From the NCBI GenBank assembly GCA_001604105.1, contig LVAQ01000006.1, positions 496,001-560,000 of the forward strand: a stretch of 64,000 nucleotides of DNA, written 5' to 3'. The position numbers were made by a program, and so were the translations under genes. The notes below the pieces were generated by a model. It made no database searches. It was not told where the DNA came from and saw nothing but the letters and a program-made list of their open reading frames with translations. This document shows positions 9,801 to 18,404 of the stretch, piece by piece (within the stretch, counting starts at the first letter, position 1; each line of letters begins with the position of its first letter). The DNA comes from Clostridiales bacterium Firm_11 (GTDB taxonomy: Bacteria; Bacillota; Clostridia; Christensenellales; Aristaeellaceae).

Positions 9801-12800
9801 CCCGCAGGCACATCGCTTAGCGTCGCCAGCCCATCCGTGCCGGTCAATACTCCGGCAATCGCATCGGCATCCGGCGTTGCGGCGGGCACAAGCGCAACCC
9901 GCACACCAGGAAGCGCGCGTTCATATTCGCCGCGCGTGCCGTTTTCATTGCTGTCAGCGAAAGCCGCAACATTGATCGACGCGGACCGTCCCAGCGCGAT
10001 ATCGGCCACGCCGCGCAAGGTGTCGCCATTTTCAAGGCGCAAGGTCTCCCCTGCGATGATACCCAGCGCTGGTTCGCCCAGCACCGTCGCGCCGCCGCCA
10101 ATGGCCATCACGCTCAATCCGCCTGCCGTCTGCGATACCACACGGTATTCACCCGCTTGGAGTGATTCAAATGCATACTGGCCATAGACATCCGTTCTTG
10201 TGTCGGCAACGTCAGTCCATACCCCGCCATCCATTCGTTGCAGCGCGACCGGGATGCCGCTCATCAAGGATTCGGTTTCATGCTTTACATGGTCACCGTC
10301 ATCATCCATAAACGCTACGCCCTCAATGCTGGTCATAGCAACATAAGCAGCTTCCGGCAGTGCCTGATTGCTTTCGCTTCCCACATGCACGGTCAGCCAG
10401 ATGGTATCGCCCTTTTGCGAAACTTGCCAGGCTGTGCCTTCCAGCAACGCGCTGCCTTCCGGCAAAGGCGCATAAATGGTATAATCCCCACTCGTAAGTC
10501 CTTCAAAGGCAAAACTGCCGTCCTGTGCGGTGGTAGTGGTGAGCTGTCTGCTTACTGAGGCCGCCGCGATTTGTTGTCCACCGCCAAGCTGGGCAACCCG
10601 CCCGGTAAGGGTTACCGTCGATTCCAACAGGATTTCCGCTGTGTAGGTTTCTCCTTTTTCGATAGGATAATCGATGGTCAGTTCAGAAACGCTCTGTGCC
10701 GCCGAACTGCCCGCAATGGTTGCCACTTTTCCTGCGGGCAACGTGAGGGTAAGCTGGTATTCGCCAGCAGGCAGATTCACAAAAGCGTATGAACCGGCAG
10801 CATCCGTTTGCGCAGTTGCGGTTTGCCCCGCGCCATCGCGCAATGTGACCGTCATTCCTTCAACGGGCATGCCCTGCTCGCTCACCTGACCCCTGACCAC
10901 GCCCAGCTGCATCGCCGTGATATCCAGCGTAAGCGTTTGCCCCGCGGTAAAGCTGATGTTGGACAGCAGATAAGCCCCGCTCCCCTGCCTGATGAAGCCA
11001 TCCGGCGAAGTGATCGAAACATTATCCTCCTCCGGCATGACAAGGCTGAAATCGTAGGCGCCAACCCTGATGTTATGGAAAGCGTAGGCGCCTTTTTGAT
11101 CCGACGTAGTGGTACGCGTTGTTTCCTCCGCCTGTGAAAGCGTCAACACAGCGCCCTCTATCGGCTCGCCAGCATCCGTCACGATGCGTCCGGCAAGACC
11201 GCTCAGCCGCGTATAGGTGATTGCAAGCCCGCTCTGGGGCAACGCCATATCTTCTCGCGTTTCCTGTTCCAAGGTGCCTGTGGCCGTACTCTGCACATTG
11301 TCTGGCAATACGACAAACAGGTCGCCGCTTTGAACGGCTGCATCCCCTTCGATGACGAAAACGCCCTCCGCATCCGTTAGCGCGGCATATGCCACACCGT
11401 TTTGCGCCCGGAGAAGCACGCCAAGCCCAGCATCGTGCGTGCCCGCCTGTATCCCTTGCTCCGCCACACTGCCTTCCAGCAGATGAACCATTTCTGTTGA
11501 CGCATTTTCACCCGCCACACTGCCTTGCAGCGGTATGGCGTATTGCGCATAAAGACCGCCTCGCAAGCCGAAATACGCGTCCAGCACAGGACTCGTACCA
11601 TGTTCTAAAGCGCGCAGCAAATAGCCTTCGGGACTATCCGCCGTGGGGGGCAGCGTTTGGGGGTCGGCAATCCAAAGCGTGACAGCCTGCACCGTACCAG
11701 TGCTGATGGGCAATTCCACGTTTCCTGCCTGCAAACGCGCATAATCAAACGTGACATAATCCGCTTGGCGGGTGCGCAGCAGCATCAGGCTGGCATCGAG
11801 TGCTTGCGCCATGACCCGCGCGCCCGCCGGCAATGCGATTGCCGCATTGCTGATGGCTTCATCTGCTTCGCTTGTATTCTGCGCGAGAACCACAACTGGC
11901 GTACCATCTTCCCGCATGGATGCATACGCCGATGCTTCGACAGTCACACGTCCATCCGGCAGCTGGAGAGTAAGCGCGGCAGGCGCAATGGTGGATTCTG
12001 CCTTGACAACGCTGATTCCATCCACACCGGGGTATTCAAACGTATAGTCTACCCGCGCCGTCAGGCTCGCACTATCCGGGGAGGGCGCGTCCGTAAGGGT
12101 TGCTACCGGGGTATAGGTATATCGCGCAAGCACTGTGCCTCCCTGAAAGTACAGGGGCATGGCCGTATCTCCCGCCGCGTCTAGGTACGTGATTACCGCC
12201 CCGTACGCGCCTTCCAGCATCCATGGCGCGCCTTGTGCAACATATTGCGGCTCACCGATAGCCTTGCCGTTTGCATCCAATGGCTGCACTTGAAAGGCGG
12301 CGGCGTTCGAACCTGCGATGCTCAGTTGGCTCAGACGCACTGCCTGCTTCCCGGCTAGCTTCTCACCATCGGCGGCAAGCAGCTCCATGGGCGCAAGCGT
12401 GACGGTATAATCATCCAGTTCCACACTGTTCTCAGCGGCACATAAGCCATCCAGCACAACATCCGAAACCCATAGCCCATCCTGCTTGACAAATGCATTT
12501 CCCTGGAGCCCCAAATCCCCTGTTACCGTGTTCTCAAGTGGTGCGGGTTGGTTCTCCGTTGTGAGCTTAACAATGCTCTGCGCATCGCCAAAATAGGTAT
12601 TGATGCTAAAGGACAGCGGGGTTTGCAGGAGCAGCGACCCTTCCGGCGCGCGCATCTGCACCAGCTGATACTGCCCATTTGGCAACGCTTGCGTGGCGGT
12701 ATATGCACCCGTGGCATCGGTTTGGAAGCTAAGGGCAACCTCTCCCGCTGCATTCAGGACGACAAATTCACCTCCTGCGGCAGGTGTACCATCGGGCAGG

Positions 12801-13276
12801 TTGTTTTGCACATGAAAAAAGCCTCGCATGGCATAGGCAAATACCGTACGATGGTTCGCCTCTCCCTGTGTGATGGACACGGGTATATCGCCTTCACACA
12901 CGAAGCCCTCTATCAAATCCTCCGCGACAGGGGTTAAAACCGCCTGCGCAGCGACTGCATCATTGATGATGATTGTATCACTTTCCCCCGCAGCCAGTTG
13001 CTCAGCCGTCGGGCTGGTTGTGATTCGCCCCACGAGCACGCCGTTTACCGTCACGTCAAAGCGCGCCGTCAATGGCAGCGAAAGCCAGGCATCCGTACCA
13101 GAAGGCGTAACCCCTTTGAGTTCCAGCGTTAACGATGTCATCTCCTGCGACACCGCAACACCCGGCATGCCCAAAGCAAGCCAGAGCGCTGCGATCAAAG
13201 CCAGCGCTGTCCCCAAACTTTTCTTTATGTGATTGCGCGCTCTTTGCGCCGTATGCTTTTTCTGGGTCGCATCCAT
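6824..13276 (-). CDS. Giant secreted CnaB/SdrD-B-like multi-repeat protein
   Basis: About 2150 residues. A long basic N-terminus and a hydrophobic core ending near GMPGVAVSQ form a signal peptide. The first 650 or so residues contain one CnaB-like unit (LPDGTPAAGGEF...) and unassigned beta-rich stretches. From about residue 690 to the end come roughly 13 tandem units of 90-130 residues, each with a Gly-Tyr/Phe core and a 'GxYxFxxLxxGxY' ending. Several carry DxNxNGxxDxxE loops (DRNYNGVLDADE, DANGNGIQDADE, DTNANGLIDADE) typical of calcium-binding SdrD-B domains. No LPxTG motif, sorting tail, S-layer homology domain or transmembrane anchor is visible; the end is PGSVQSWIK. Known relatives are adhesins or surface stalks. 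GGAGG lies 11 bases before the chosen ATG; a TTG at 13294 is also open. Confidence 0.9.
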   Translation of the reverse strand: MDATQKKHTAQRARNHIKKSLGTALALIAALWLALGMPGVAVSQEMTSLTLELKGVTPSGTDAWLSLPLTARFDVTVNGVLVGRITTSPTAEQLAAGESDTIIINDAVAAQAVLTPVAEDLIEGFVCEGDIPVSITQGEANHRTVFAYAMRGFFHVQNNLPDGTPAAGGEFVVLNAAGEVALSFQTDATGAYTATQALPNGQYQLVQMRAPEGSLLLQTPLSFSINTYFGDAQSIVKLTTENQPAPLENTVTGDLGLQGNAFVKQDGLWVSDVVLDGLCAAENSVELDDYTVTLAPMELLAADGEKLAGKQAVRLSQLSIAGSNAAAFQVQPLDANGKAIGEPQYVAQGAPWMLEGAYGAVITYLDAAGDTAMPLYFQGGTVLARYTYTPVATLTDAPSPDSASLTARVDYTFEYPGVDGISVVKAESTIAPAALTLQLPDGRVTVEASAYASMREDGTPVVVLAQNTSEADEAISNAAIALPAGARVMAQALDASLMLLRTRQADYVTFDYARLQAGNVELPISTGTVQAVTLWIADPQTLPPTADSPEGYLLRALEHGTSPVLDAYFGLRGGLYAQYAIPLQGSVAGENASTEMVHLLEGSVAEQGIQAGTHDAGLGVLLRAQNGVAYAALTDAEGVFVIEGDAAVQSGDLFVVLPDNVQSTATGTLEQETREDMALPQSGLAITYTRLSGLAGRIVTDAGEPIEGAVLTLSQAEETTRTTTSDQKGAYAFHNIRVGAYDFSLVMPEEDNVSITSPDGFIRQGSGAYLLSNISFTAGQTLTLDITAMQLGVVRGQVSEQGMPVEGMTVTLRDGAGQTATAQTDAAGSYAFVNLPAGEYQLTLTLPAGKVATIAGSSAAQSVSELTIDYPIEKGETYTAEILLESTVTLTGRVAQLGGGQQIAAASVSRQLTTTTAQDGSFAFEGLTSGDYTIYAPLPEGSALLEGTAWQVSQKGDTIWLTVHVGSESNQALPEAAYVAMTSIEGVAFMDDDGDHVKHETESLMSGIPVALQRMDGGVWTDVADTRTDVYGQYAFESLQAGEYRVVSQTAGGLSVMAIGGGATVLGEPALGIIAGETLRLENGDTLRGVADIALGRSASINVAAFADSNENGTRGEYERALPGVRVALVPAATPDADAIAGVLTGTDGLATLSDVPAGEYVLRVTLPEGYRYTVKGNGNTLNDSCVGDSDSLLATSDPITLRSGQTAEAGIAAIPVGSFSGKVWNDRNYNGVLDADEAGVAGITLTLKGAKTGKTYTLVTDETGEYRFTQLRNDTYALTAQLPENMLFTRYTQTGGNSRSVFTVDGTSATREFVVSGAQDVTDMNVGVLYGATVTGIAFLDTQYDGFYDQTDPPYAKVTLELIRNSNEKSMGKVVTDESGRYTFTGLRPGSYRLRAILPDDGSIFTWVPQTGDGLYNQFVAREGRRENSIAQVMVTDGETVETCVGVAMGASISGVVSLDPKYDGVRGNSDKKLSGVRIQLVDAAGEVTMTATTNANGRYTLTGIMPGVYTVRIQRKDGHAFTRYRPDEAHGNHIKTLAKDGYGETEPITVTMGQEITDIDAGMLPSSTLSGVFFDDLNDNGLQDEGEGGFVTGSVRLRSEDGEIDLIETVDQDGAYFFDGVMPGTYTITYRLPTHATLATVAQGGNTLAPQGQENTLEGFTVESGKAYTAPLVGGVTLGSFTGTAYHDANGNGIQDADEPSMLGVRVTITRRDGNREAIEAESDAQGQFALSGIRPGEYALALQLPEGYILSADIAQSGLSLPAANRASISLPWDALINRAVNFIGLVKPASITASVWLDEDRDGAYSDNERLFGGLGYELYDELKGTVVKTAYAGDDGYVTFTDVRPSTYTVRFTIPEHAQPSSGSGTFVKQGTRMAHTGIVILEGEEFSEIDGGLVSYTSIGGRIALEEGGTRTPQAGVDVFLYTENANEPIQTQQTDENGAYRFDGLWPDHYRIGVALPTGLVFVRPDDPNYAEGTSAVSQTREGIGYSEPIALAMARHLLSTDVLLIKPARVGAQVWLDTNANGLIDADEPTINGVAIQLLTNGQAAYTTISNEWGYYEFADVYPGTYTVTAQAYPELEITAVIPSLAIISSCLTQGNGENASSEPFTVVSGQRSSDRNLGYVLPDGQSMPEAIKPGSVQSWIK

Positions 13277-13333
13277 GTAACGCTTCGCCTCCAAATCTAC
13301 AAAGACGGGGGATTGTTTGATAAATCAGCCTAA

Positions 13334-13362
13334 ATAGTAAAGCAAGCACTATCCTTTGTCAA
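13334..13362 (-). promoter_or_regulatory. Promoter of the giant repeat protein gene
   Basis: On the minus strand TTGACA and TACTAT are spaced by 17 bases. The predicted transcript start is about 50 bases upstream of the ATG. Confidence 0.75.
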
Positions 13363-13449
13363 CCAACGCAAACCAAGATTAACGTTCATGAACAGGCAGG
13401 CAGTTTGATGAACAAACGATGAATCCTGCCACGAGTTTTTACAACAGCG

Positions 13450-13477
13450 TTGACGCATGGCAATCCCATGTTATAAT
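13450..13477 (+). promoter_or_regulatory. Promoter of the degV-family gene
   Basis: TTGACG and TATAAT are separated by 16 bases, about 40 bases upstream of the start codon. Confidence 0.75.
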
Positions 13478-13524
13478 GGTATAGAAGGGCATAAGTCCCT
13501 ATCAACCAAAGGGGGGATTGAAAG

Positions 13525-14382
13525 ATGCCAGAGGAGATGAAAACCGCGATCATCACGGATTCCTCCTGCGATCTGAGCGATGAACAGCTGGCGCAATACA
13601 ACATTCACATGATTTCATTGCGCATTGTTTGCCAGAAAGCCGAATACCGTGACCGTGTTGAGCTTAGCCAAGAGGAGCTCTATGAAATTCTGAAAAACGA
13701 ACTGCCCAAGACCAGCCTGCCGCTGCCCGAGGATGTGAGCAGCCTTTACGACAAGTTGCTGGCCGATGGTGTGACCGATGTGATACACGTAAGCATATCC
13801 TCCGGACTCAGCGGCACCTATAACATGGTGCGAATGATTGCCGCGGATTACGAAGGCAAAATGAACATCCGCGTAGTGGATTCGCAATCGCTTTCCACCG
13901 GCCTCGGCTCCATGGTGATTGCCGTCGCGCAGGCGCTGGAAGCGGGCGATGACCCAGATACCGCCATCCAGAAAGCCAAATCGTTACGCAAATCGCAGCT
14001 GGCGATGTTTGTCATCCGCACGCTGGAATACCTGCGCAAGGGCGGCCGCATTGGCCTGGTAGAAGGTGTAATGGGCAATCTGCTGCAAATCAAGCCCATC
14101 ATCTATGTCAATGACGAAGGGATTTACCAGACGCTCGCCAAGGCGCGCGGCTACAAAGCGGCGGTGGAAACCATGATTCAGGAAGCCGTTTCACGGTTTG
14201 GCAAAACGGCGATTGACCTCTCCGTAGTGCATGGACAAGCACTGGAAGACGCGCAGACGCTTCTGGAGAAACTCAAGCAGGTTCTCAACATCCGCAATTG
14301 CGTCATCCGCCCGGTAAGCCCTGTGCTCGCCATCCACACAGGCCCCGGCTTGTTGGGTGTTGTGGCAAACATCGCGGAGTAA
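13525..14382 (+). CDS. DegV family fatty-acid-binding protein
   Basis: DegV/FakB proteins bind a fatty acid and present it to a kinase (FakA) for incorporation into membrane lipid. The 285-residue protein has full family length, with TDSSCDLSDE near the N-terminus and the ligand-site segment ISSGLSGTYN. Later come the RTLEYLRKGGRIG stretch and HTGPGLLGV near the C-terminus, all typical of the family. The ATG follows GGGGGG at about 8 bases and lies downstream of a good promoter. A strong terminator follows, so it is a single-gene unit. No fakA homologue is in the window. Which lipid it binds cannot be read from the sequence. Confidence 0.93.
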   Translation: MPEEMKTAIITDSSCDLSDEQLAQYNIHMISLRIVCQKAEYRDRVELSQEELYEILKNELPKTSLPLPEDVSSLYDKLLADGVTDVIHVSISSGLSGTYNMVRMIAADYEGKMNIRVVDSQSLSTGLGSMVIAVAQALEAGDDPDTAIQKAKSLRKSQLAMFVIRTLEYLRKGGRIGLVEGVMGNLLQIKPIIYVNDEGIYQTLAKARGYKAAVETMIQEAVSRFGKTAIDLSVVHGQALEDAQTLLEKLKQVLNIRNCVIRPVSPVLAIHTGPGLLGVVANIAE

Positions 14383-14449
14383 CGTTGCCGCTCATCCTGT
14401 ATCGCCAATCGTGACGCGATGTCGTTTGTGCATCCGCTCCTGTACCATT

Positions 14450-14483
14450 AAAACGGGAAGTTCAAAGCGACTTCCCGTTTTTT
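14450..14483 (+). terminator. Intrinsic terminator of the degV-family gene
   Basis: AAAACGGGAAGT and ACTTCCCGTTTT form a 12-bp perfect stem with an 8-base loop and a T run. The A-rich left arm allows action on the other strand too. Confidence 0.9.
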
Positions 14484-14654
14484 GTGTGCGAGCCCGTAAG
14501 CGGTATTCACAGGTCGCAAAGCACTGGGCGGATTTAGCAAAGATCGGGCGCCTTTTTGCGCTTTTATGAATTCACGTATGACGGCTGCTCTCCGATTATC
14601 CGGCAAAACATTTACCTTCATAAACACCAAGTGTACGGCATGGCAGCACACCCC

Positions 14655-15524
14655 TCACGGCGCATCATAATCCATCAGCCGCGCAATCGCGTTGCCCTCT
14701 TTCAGTGTTACCAGCACGCCGCATGTGGCTTTTTGGGTAACCAGTACCTCCGCGCCAATAGCCCACAACCTTCGCATGACCGCACCGCTCGGCGTATTCT
14801 TGTCAACCGCCGTATCGGTCGGTATCACCGCAACCTGGGGACGTACTGTATAAAGGAAAGCTTCGCTGCTGGCATGCTTGCTGCCGTGATGCCCTACCTT
14901 AAGCACCGCGGCGGCGCTTATCACCCCCGCGGTAAGCAATAACTGTTCCGCGTGTACCAGCATATCTCCCGTCAGTATCATATCGCCCTGCAAGGTCGTC
15001 AGCCTAAGTACCAGTGAGTTGTTATTTTCCTCATCCATATCCCTTATGATCGGACCCAGCACATGAAACGCGGTACCCTCCGCCACTGGCAGTATGTCCC
15101 CGGCGTTCAACCACGTCAGCGGGACGCCGGAAGCCATGGCCCGCTGGTATACGGGATGGGTGGCGATGCTCTCCTGAACAAAAAAGGAGGGCGCATAAAG
15201 CCTGTCAACCGTAATATCGCTTTCCAGCAAAGCCTTGAGCCCGCCCACATGATCCTTGTGGGTGTGGGTGATGAACACGCCTTCCAGATGCGTGACCGCA
15301 AAGGAATCCAGCGCCTTCAGCATTGCTTCCGCGCTTTCCTTGGTGCCCGTGTCCACCAAATACCGTTTTTCCCCAAGCATGAACAGAGCGCTGTCCGCCT
15401 TGCCCACATTCATGAACAACGCACTCACTTGCGCATCGCTTATGGCTGGCGCTGCTTGCACAGAAGCAGAGAAACCCAAAACAATCCAGAGCGCAAGTGC
15501 CCACGCAAAAATTCTCTTTGGCAT
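14655..15524 (-). CDS. Secreted ComEC/Rec2-like metallo-beta-lactamase-fold hydrolase
   Basis: A 289-residue exported protein of the metallo-beta-lactamase superfamily resembling the C-terminal domain of ComEC. The signal peptide is MPKRIFAWALALWIVLGFSASVQA. The metal site motif THTHKDHVGG (HxHxDH), the LTGD segment and the VGHHGSKHASSE motif are all present, so the two-metal centre looks complete. Proteins of this type are predicted phosphodiesterases or nucleases acting outside the membrane; the substrate here is unknown. The start is set by AAAGGGGTG about 8 bases before the ATG; upstream codons in the same frame lack a signal peptide and ribosome site. It is divergent from uppP, with about 115 bases between them. 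Confidence 0.88.
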   Translation of the reverse strand: MPKRIFAWALALWIVLGFSASVQAAPAISDAQVSALFMNVGKADSALFMLGEKRYLVDTGTKESAEAMLKALDSFAVTHLEGVFITHTHKDHVGGLKALLESDITVDRLYAPSFFVQESIATHPVYQRAMASGVPLTWLNAGDILPVAEGTAFHVLGPIIRDMDEENNNSLVLRLTTLQGDMILTGDMLVHAEQLLLTAGVISAAAVLKVGHHGSKHASSEAFLYTVRPQVAVIPTDTAVDKNTPSGAVMRRLWAIGAEVLVTQKATCGVLVTLKEGNAIARLMDYDAP

Positions 15525-15573
15525 TGGTATCACCCCTTTGTTGTACGCTATGCTTAGTACACGCCGTTTTAAC

Positions 15574-15602
15574 GTGACAGCGTCCGGGAAATTGTGTATA
15601 AT
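15574..15602 (+). promoter_or_regulatory. Promoter of uppP
   Basis: GTGACA and TATAAT are separated by 17 bases, 38 bases before the uppP ATG. Confidence 0.7.
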
Positions 15603-15639
15603 AGGCAAGGCGTATGCACATGGAAAGGAAAGATTATAC

Positions 15640-16494
15640 ATGAGTGTTATACAGAGCGCGCTGTTGGGTCTGGTACAGGGTCTATCGGAATTTCTGCCCA
15701 TTTCCTCCAGCGGTCACCTCAACTTGATGCAGGCCTTGCTGCAAATCGATCTTACGCATCAATTGCTTTTCAATATTCTGCTGCATGTCGGCTCGCTGGT
15801 TGCGGTTCTGCTTGTGTTCTGGCGGGATTGGCTGCAAATGATCCTGCACCCCATCCGCAATAAAACATTTCTATTGCTGGTTGTCGCCTCGCTGCCCGCG
15901 TTGGTCGCCAAACTCCTTCTTGGAGACGCGCTGGAAGCATTGGGGACAAACAACGCCCTGTTGGGCGTCAGCTTCCTCTTCACCGGATTACTGCTCATCC
16001 TCACCCAAGCAATATCAGTACTCAATCAACGCAGGCACCTTACCGGCGAAACCGTGGGTGTGTTTCACGCGCTCATGATGGGGTTGATGCAGGCGGTAGG
16101 CATGCTGCCCGGTGTAAGCCGCAGCGGCGCGACCATCTTTGGGGGTGTAAGCACCAGGCTTACGCGGGAGAGCGCCGCAAAGTTCAGCTTTATGATGAGC
16201 ATGCCCGCCATTCTGGCTAGTTTCCTGAGCGAGGGTTACAGCGCCTATCGCGAAGGCACACTGGCTCAAACAGGAGACTTAACGGCGATTCTTGTGGGTA
16301 TGATCGCCGCGGGAGTCAGCGGATATCTGGCCATTCGTTTCATGCTCAAAATCATTGCAAAGGTCTCGCTCAACTGGTTTGCCCTGTATGTGGTACTGCT
16401 GGGCATCGCGGTGCTAGCCATGCAGGCGGCCGGCGTAATCCCCGGCGCTCCGCTGCACCTGACCCCCGTGGTAACCGCAGTCCCCTTGCCATAA
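15640..16494 (+). CDS. uppP: Undecaprenyl-diphosphatase
   Basis: Integral membrane phosphatase that recycles undecaprenyl diphosphate to the monophosphate carrier used for peptidoglycan and surface polysaccharides; loss of carrier recycling underlies bacitracin sensitivity. The 284-residue protein shows LSEFLPISSSGHL near the N-terminus and LPGVSRSGATI in the second half, the two catalytic motifs of the BacA/UppP family, with about eight hydrophobic segments. The ATG is chosen because AAAGGAAAG precedes it and the family begins at this point; the frame is open far upstream but antisense to the divergent hydrolase gene. A terminator follows directly. Confidence 0.96.
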   Translation: MSVIQSALLGLVQGLSEFLPISSSGHLNLMQALLQIDLTHQLLFNILLHVGSLVAVLLVFWRDWLQMILHPIRNKTFLLLVVASLPALVAKLLLGDALEALGTNNALLGVSFLFTGLLLILTQAISVLNQRRHLTGETVGVFHALMMGLMQAVGMLPGVSRSGATIFGGVSTRLTRESAAKFSFMMSMPAILASFLSEGYSAYREGTLAQTGDLTAILVGMIAAGVSGYLAIRFMLKIIAKVSLNWFALYVVLLGIAVLAMQAAGVIPGAPLHLTPVVTAVPLP

Positions 16495-16508
16495 GGTACT
16501 CCGATATC

Positions 16509-16545
16509 AAAAACAGACCGCCACCCATGAGGCGGCCTGTTTTTT
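16509..16545. terminator. Bidirectional intrinsic terminator
   Basis: AAAAACAGACCGCC pairs with GGCGGCCTGTTTTT (one A-C mismatch) around an 8-base loop, with a T run. It separates uppP from the convergent methyltransferase gene. Confidence 0.85.
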
Positions 16546-16555
16546 GTTCCAGCGC

Positions 16556-17359
16556 TTATACTTTCCTTGCCAGCAGCAGGTAACTCAGCGGCACGCCTTT
16601 GCCGTCAAGCGGCTGTGTCTCGCCGCTGATATCCTCATTATACTCCTGCAAGCGTTCAATCCGCAGTCCGCTGCGCGCAACCGCTGTAACGATGCTCCCC
16701 AACGTATGGCTAAAACTGATAAACGGCTTACTTTCATACGTTTCGCCTGCAAGATAGCCCATGCCATAGCTATCCACAAAGGGATCGCGGCGGAAATAGC
16801 TATGCACCATCCTCGCTGGTTCCGCAGCATCGTACTCTTCCTCCTGCGGCACGGCAAAGGTATTGGTGATGGGGTGCGCCTCATGAATCAGCAGATGCCC
16901 GCCGCTTTGGAGGCAGGCCGCCACCTTGTCAAAGAAAGGGGGAAGCTCTTTCATCCAGCACAACGCCCCGATGGTAATCAGCACCAGCGCAAAGCGGTCG
17001 TGATAGATTTCCGGCGCTTGGCAGGCATCCCCTTCAATAAAAGAGCAAGGCAGCGCTGCCGCTGCGGCGATACCCCGAGCCTGCGCGAGGATGTTGCCCG
17101 CAAGATCAAACCCGATTCCTTCTCGCGCGCTGGCATGTTTCACCACACTCATCAGTTCCCGCCCGTTATTGCAGCAGAATTGACCGATGGATTCTCCTTG
17201 CAGCTTCATCCCTTCCAGCGCATCCCATACAACGGGGTGCAGGAAAGCCCTGTCTTCCGTCAGGAGGCGAGCGGCGTGGTCTTCACCAAAGGCGTTGACG
17301 CGTCGGTCAAAGGCTTCTTCCCATGCGGCCTTATTGGCCATGGTATGATTATCGTTCAT
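16556..17359 (-). CDS. Class I SAM-dependent methyltransferase
   Basis: A 267-residue protein with the class I methyltransferase fold. The SAM-binding motif I region is IGQFCCNNGRELMSV, here with CCNNGRE in place of the usual glycine-rich GxGxG. The motif II acidic strand appears as GIGFDLAGNIL and motif III as GGHLLIHEAHP. The methyl acceptor cannot be named. The start at 17359 is preceded by AGGA at 5 bases; an in-frame ATG at 17374 has its ribosome site too close. The gene follows the flavoprotein gene by 18 bases on the same strand, so the two are probably co-transcribed. Confidence 0.85.
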   Translation of the reverse strand: MNDNHTMANKAAWEEAFDRRVNAFGEDHAARLLTEDRAFLHPVVWDALEGMKLQGESIGQFCCNNGRELMSVVKHASAREGIGFDLAGNILAQARGIAAAAALPCSFIEGDACQAPEIYHDRFALVLITIGALCWMKELPPFFDKVAACLQSGGHLLIHEAHPITNTFAVPQEEEYDAAEPARMVHSYFRRDPFVDSYGMGYLAGETYESKPFISFSHTLGSIVTAVARSGLRIERLQEYNEDISGETQPLDGKGVPLSYLLLARKV

Positions 17360-17377
17360 CGTTCCTACAACCATCCT

Positions 17378-18001
17378 TCAACGGATAAAATCTGTCCTAT
17401 GCCCGGGGGCTGCCGGCACGGGCGCGGTTTTCCCATTTTCTTTGCCCAGCGCGATGCACTGGAGCAGCCATGTCAGGTTAAGCCCGAGGTTGCGCATTAC
17501 TTCCATGCCTTCCTCGTCCTGTTCTGCCTGCGCGGCATCTGAGCCGTGTACCATCGCCCAATAGGTGGATGTAACAAGTGGCATCGCTCTGATGGCGGGG
17601 TATTTGGCGAGCACATCCAGCGATGCCGTTGTGCCTGCGCGACGTGCCACCGCAACGCACGCGGCGGGTTTACCTAGGAATGCCGCATCATGACCCGCCG
17701 AGAACATGCGATCCAAAAAGCATAACAGCGTGCCATTCGGGGATGCGAAATACACCGGCGAAGCGAGCACCAGCGCATCAGCATGCTCAAGCTTCTCTAG
17801 GGCAACATTCACATCATCGTCAAAGGCGCGGCAGCGGCCATCGCATTTGCCGCAGGCGATACACCCGGGTAGTCGTTTCTGCCCGATGGTCATGATGTCG
17901 CTCTGGATATCCGCCGCGTGCAATGTACCTGCCAGCTCATCCAACGCGCGGCGCGTCGTGCCATGGTTATGGGGGCTTCCATTGATCATCAGAACCTTCA
18001 C
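17378..18001 (-). CDS. Flavodoxin-fold NAD(P)H-dependent oxidoreductase (iron-sulfur flavoprotein-like)
   Basis: A 207-residue flavodoxin-like protein. MKVLMINGSPHNHGTTRRA is the FMN phosphate-binding loop of the NADPH-dependent FMN reductase family. CIACGKCDGRC at about residues 47-57 gives a compact cysteine cluster as in Archaeoglobus-type iron-sulfur flavoproteins, and SPVYFASPNG is the second flavin loop. It probably moves electrons from NAD(P)H or ferredoxin to an unknown acceptor. The start codon is GTG, with GAGGAGG about 10 bases upstream; no ATG is suitably placed. It lies upstream of a methyltransferase gene in a likely two-gene unit. Confidence 0.85.
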   Translation of the reverse strand: MKVLMINGSPHNHGTTRRALDELAGTLHAADIQSDIMTIGQKRLPGCIACGKCDGRCRAFDDDVNVALEKLEHADALVLASPVYFASPNGTLLCFLDRMFSAGHDAAFLGKPAACVAVARRAGTTASLDVLAKYPAIRAMPLVTSTYWAMVHGSDAAQAEQDEEGMEVMRNLGLNLTWLLQCIALGKENGKTAPVPAAPGHRTDFIR

Positions 18002-18046
18002 AGGTCTAGCCTCCTCGCCTATTTACGCTGTATCTACGACAGTGGA

Positions 18047-18268
18047 TCAACCGTTGTAACCCGACGCGTTCGGGTCCGTGTTGGGCGCTTCCGTGACAGC
18101 GACATCCGGCTGCACCGCGTCAGGCTGCGCTGTATCCTGTGCCTGTTGTGTGGCAGCAGTGTCCTGTGTGGACGCATTTTGGAAACTATTATCCTGATTG
18201 ACAACAGTACAGCCGGCAAGCAGCAAGGCAACCAACAGGCTTATCAGTAAAAGTGAGATTTTCTTCAT
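18047..18268 (-). CDS. Small lipoprotein of unknown function
   Basis: A 73-residue lipoprotein. MKKISLLLISLLVALLLAGC is a textbook type II signal peptide with the lipobox LAGC, cysteine 20 being the lipidation site. The mature part is short, rich in Gln, Asp, Thr and Ala and probably disordered, so no function can be assigned. GGCGGGGA precedes the ATG. The frame is open upstream to 18556, but that part is antisense to ppa. It may share a leftward transcript with the flavoprotein gene, 45 bases downstream. It contrasts with the two ABC binding proteins in this window that lack a lipobox. Confidence 0.8.
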   Translation of the reverse strand: MKKISLLLISLLVALLLAGCTVVNQDNSFQNASTQDTAATQQAQDTAQPDAVQPDVAVTEAPNTDPNASGYNG

Positions 18269-18346
18269 CAGAGTATCCCCGCCTTTCTTGAACAGGCGCG
18301 CCCTGCGCGCGTTTGTTCCATTATAACACAATTCCAGCTGGTATGC

Positions 18347-18375
18347 TTTACAATACACTTCCAGCTTGTTACAAT
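18347..18375 (+). promoter_or_regulatory. Promoter of ppa
   Basis: TTTACA and TACAAT are separated by 17 bases, 29 bases before the ppa ATG. Confidence 0.6.
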
Positions 18376-18404
18376 ATCGCTGCCCAGGTAAAGGAGGTTT
18401 TCGT

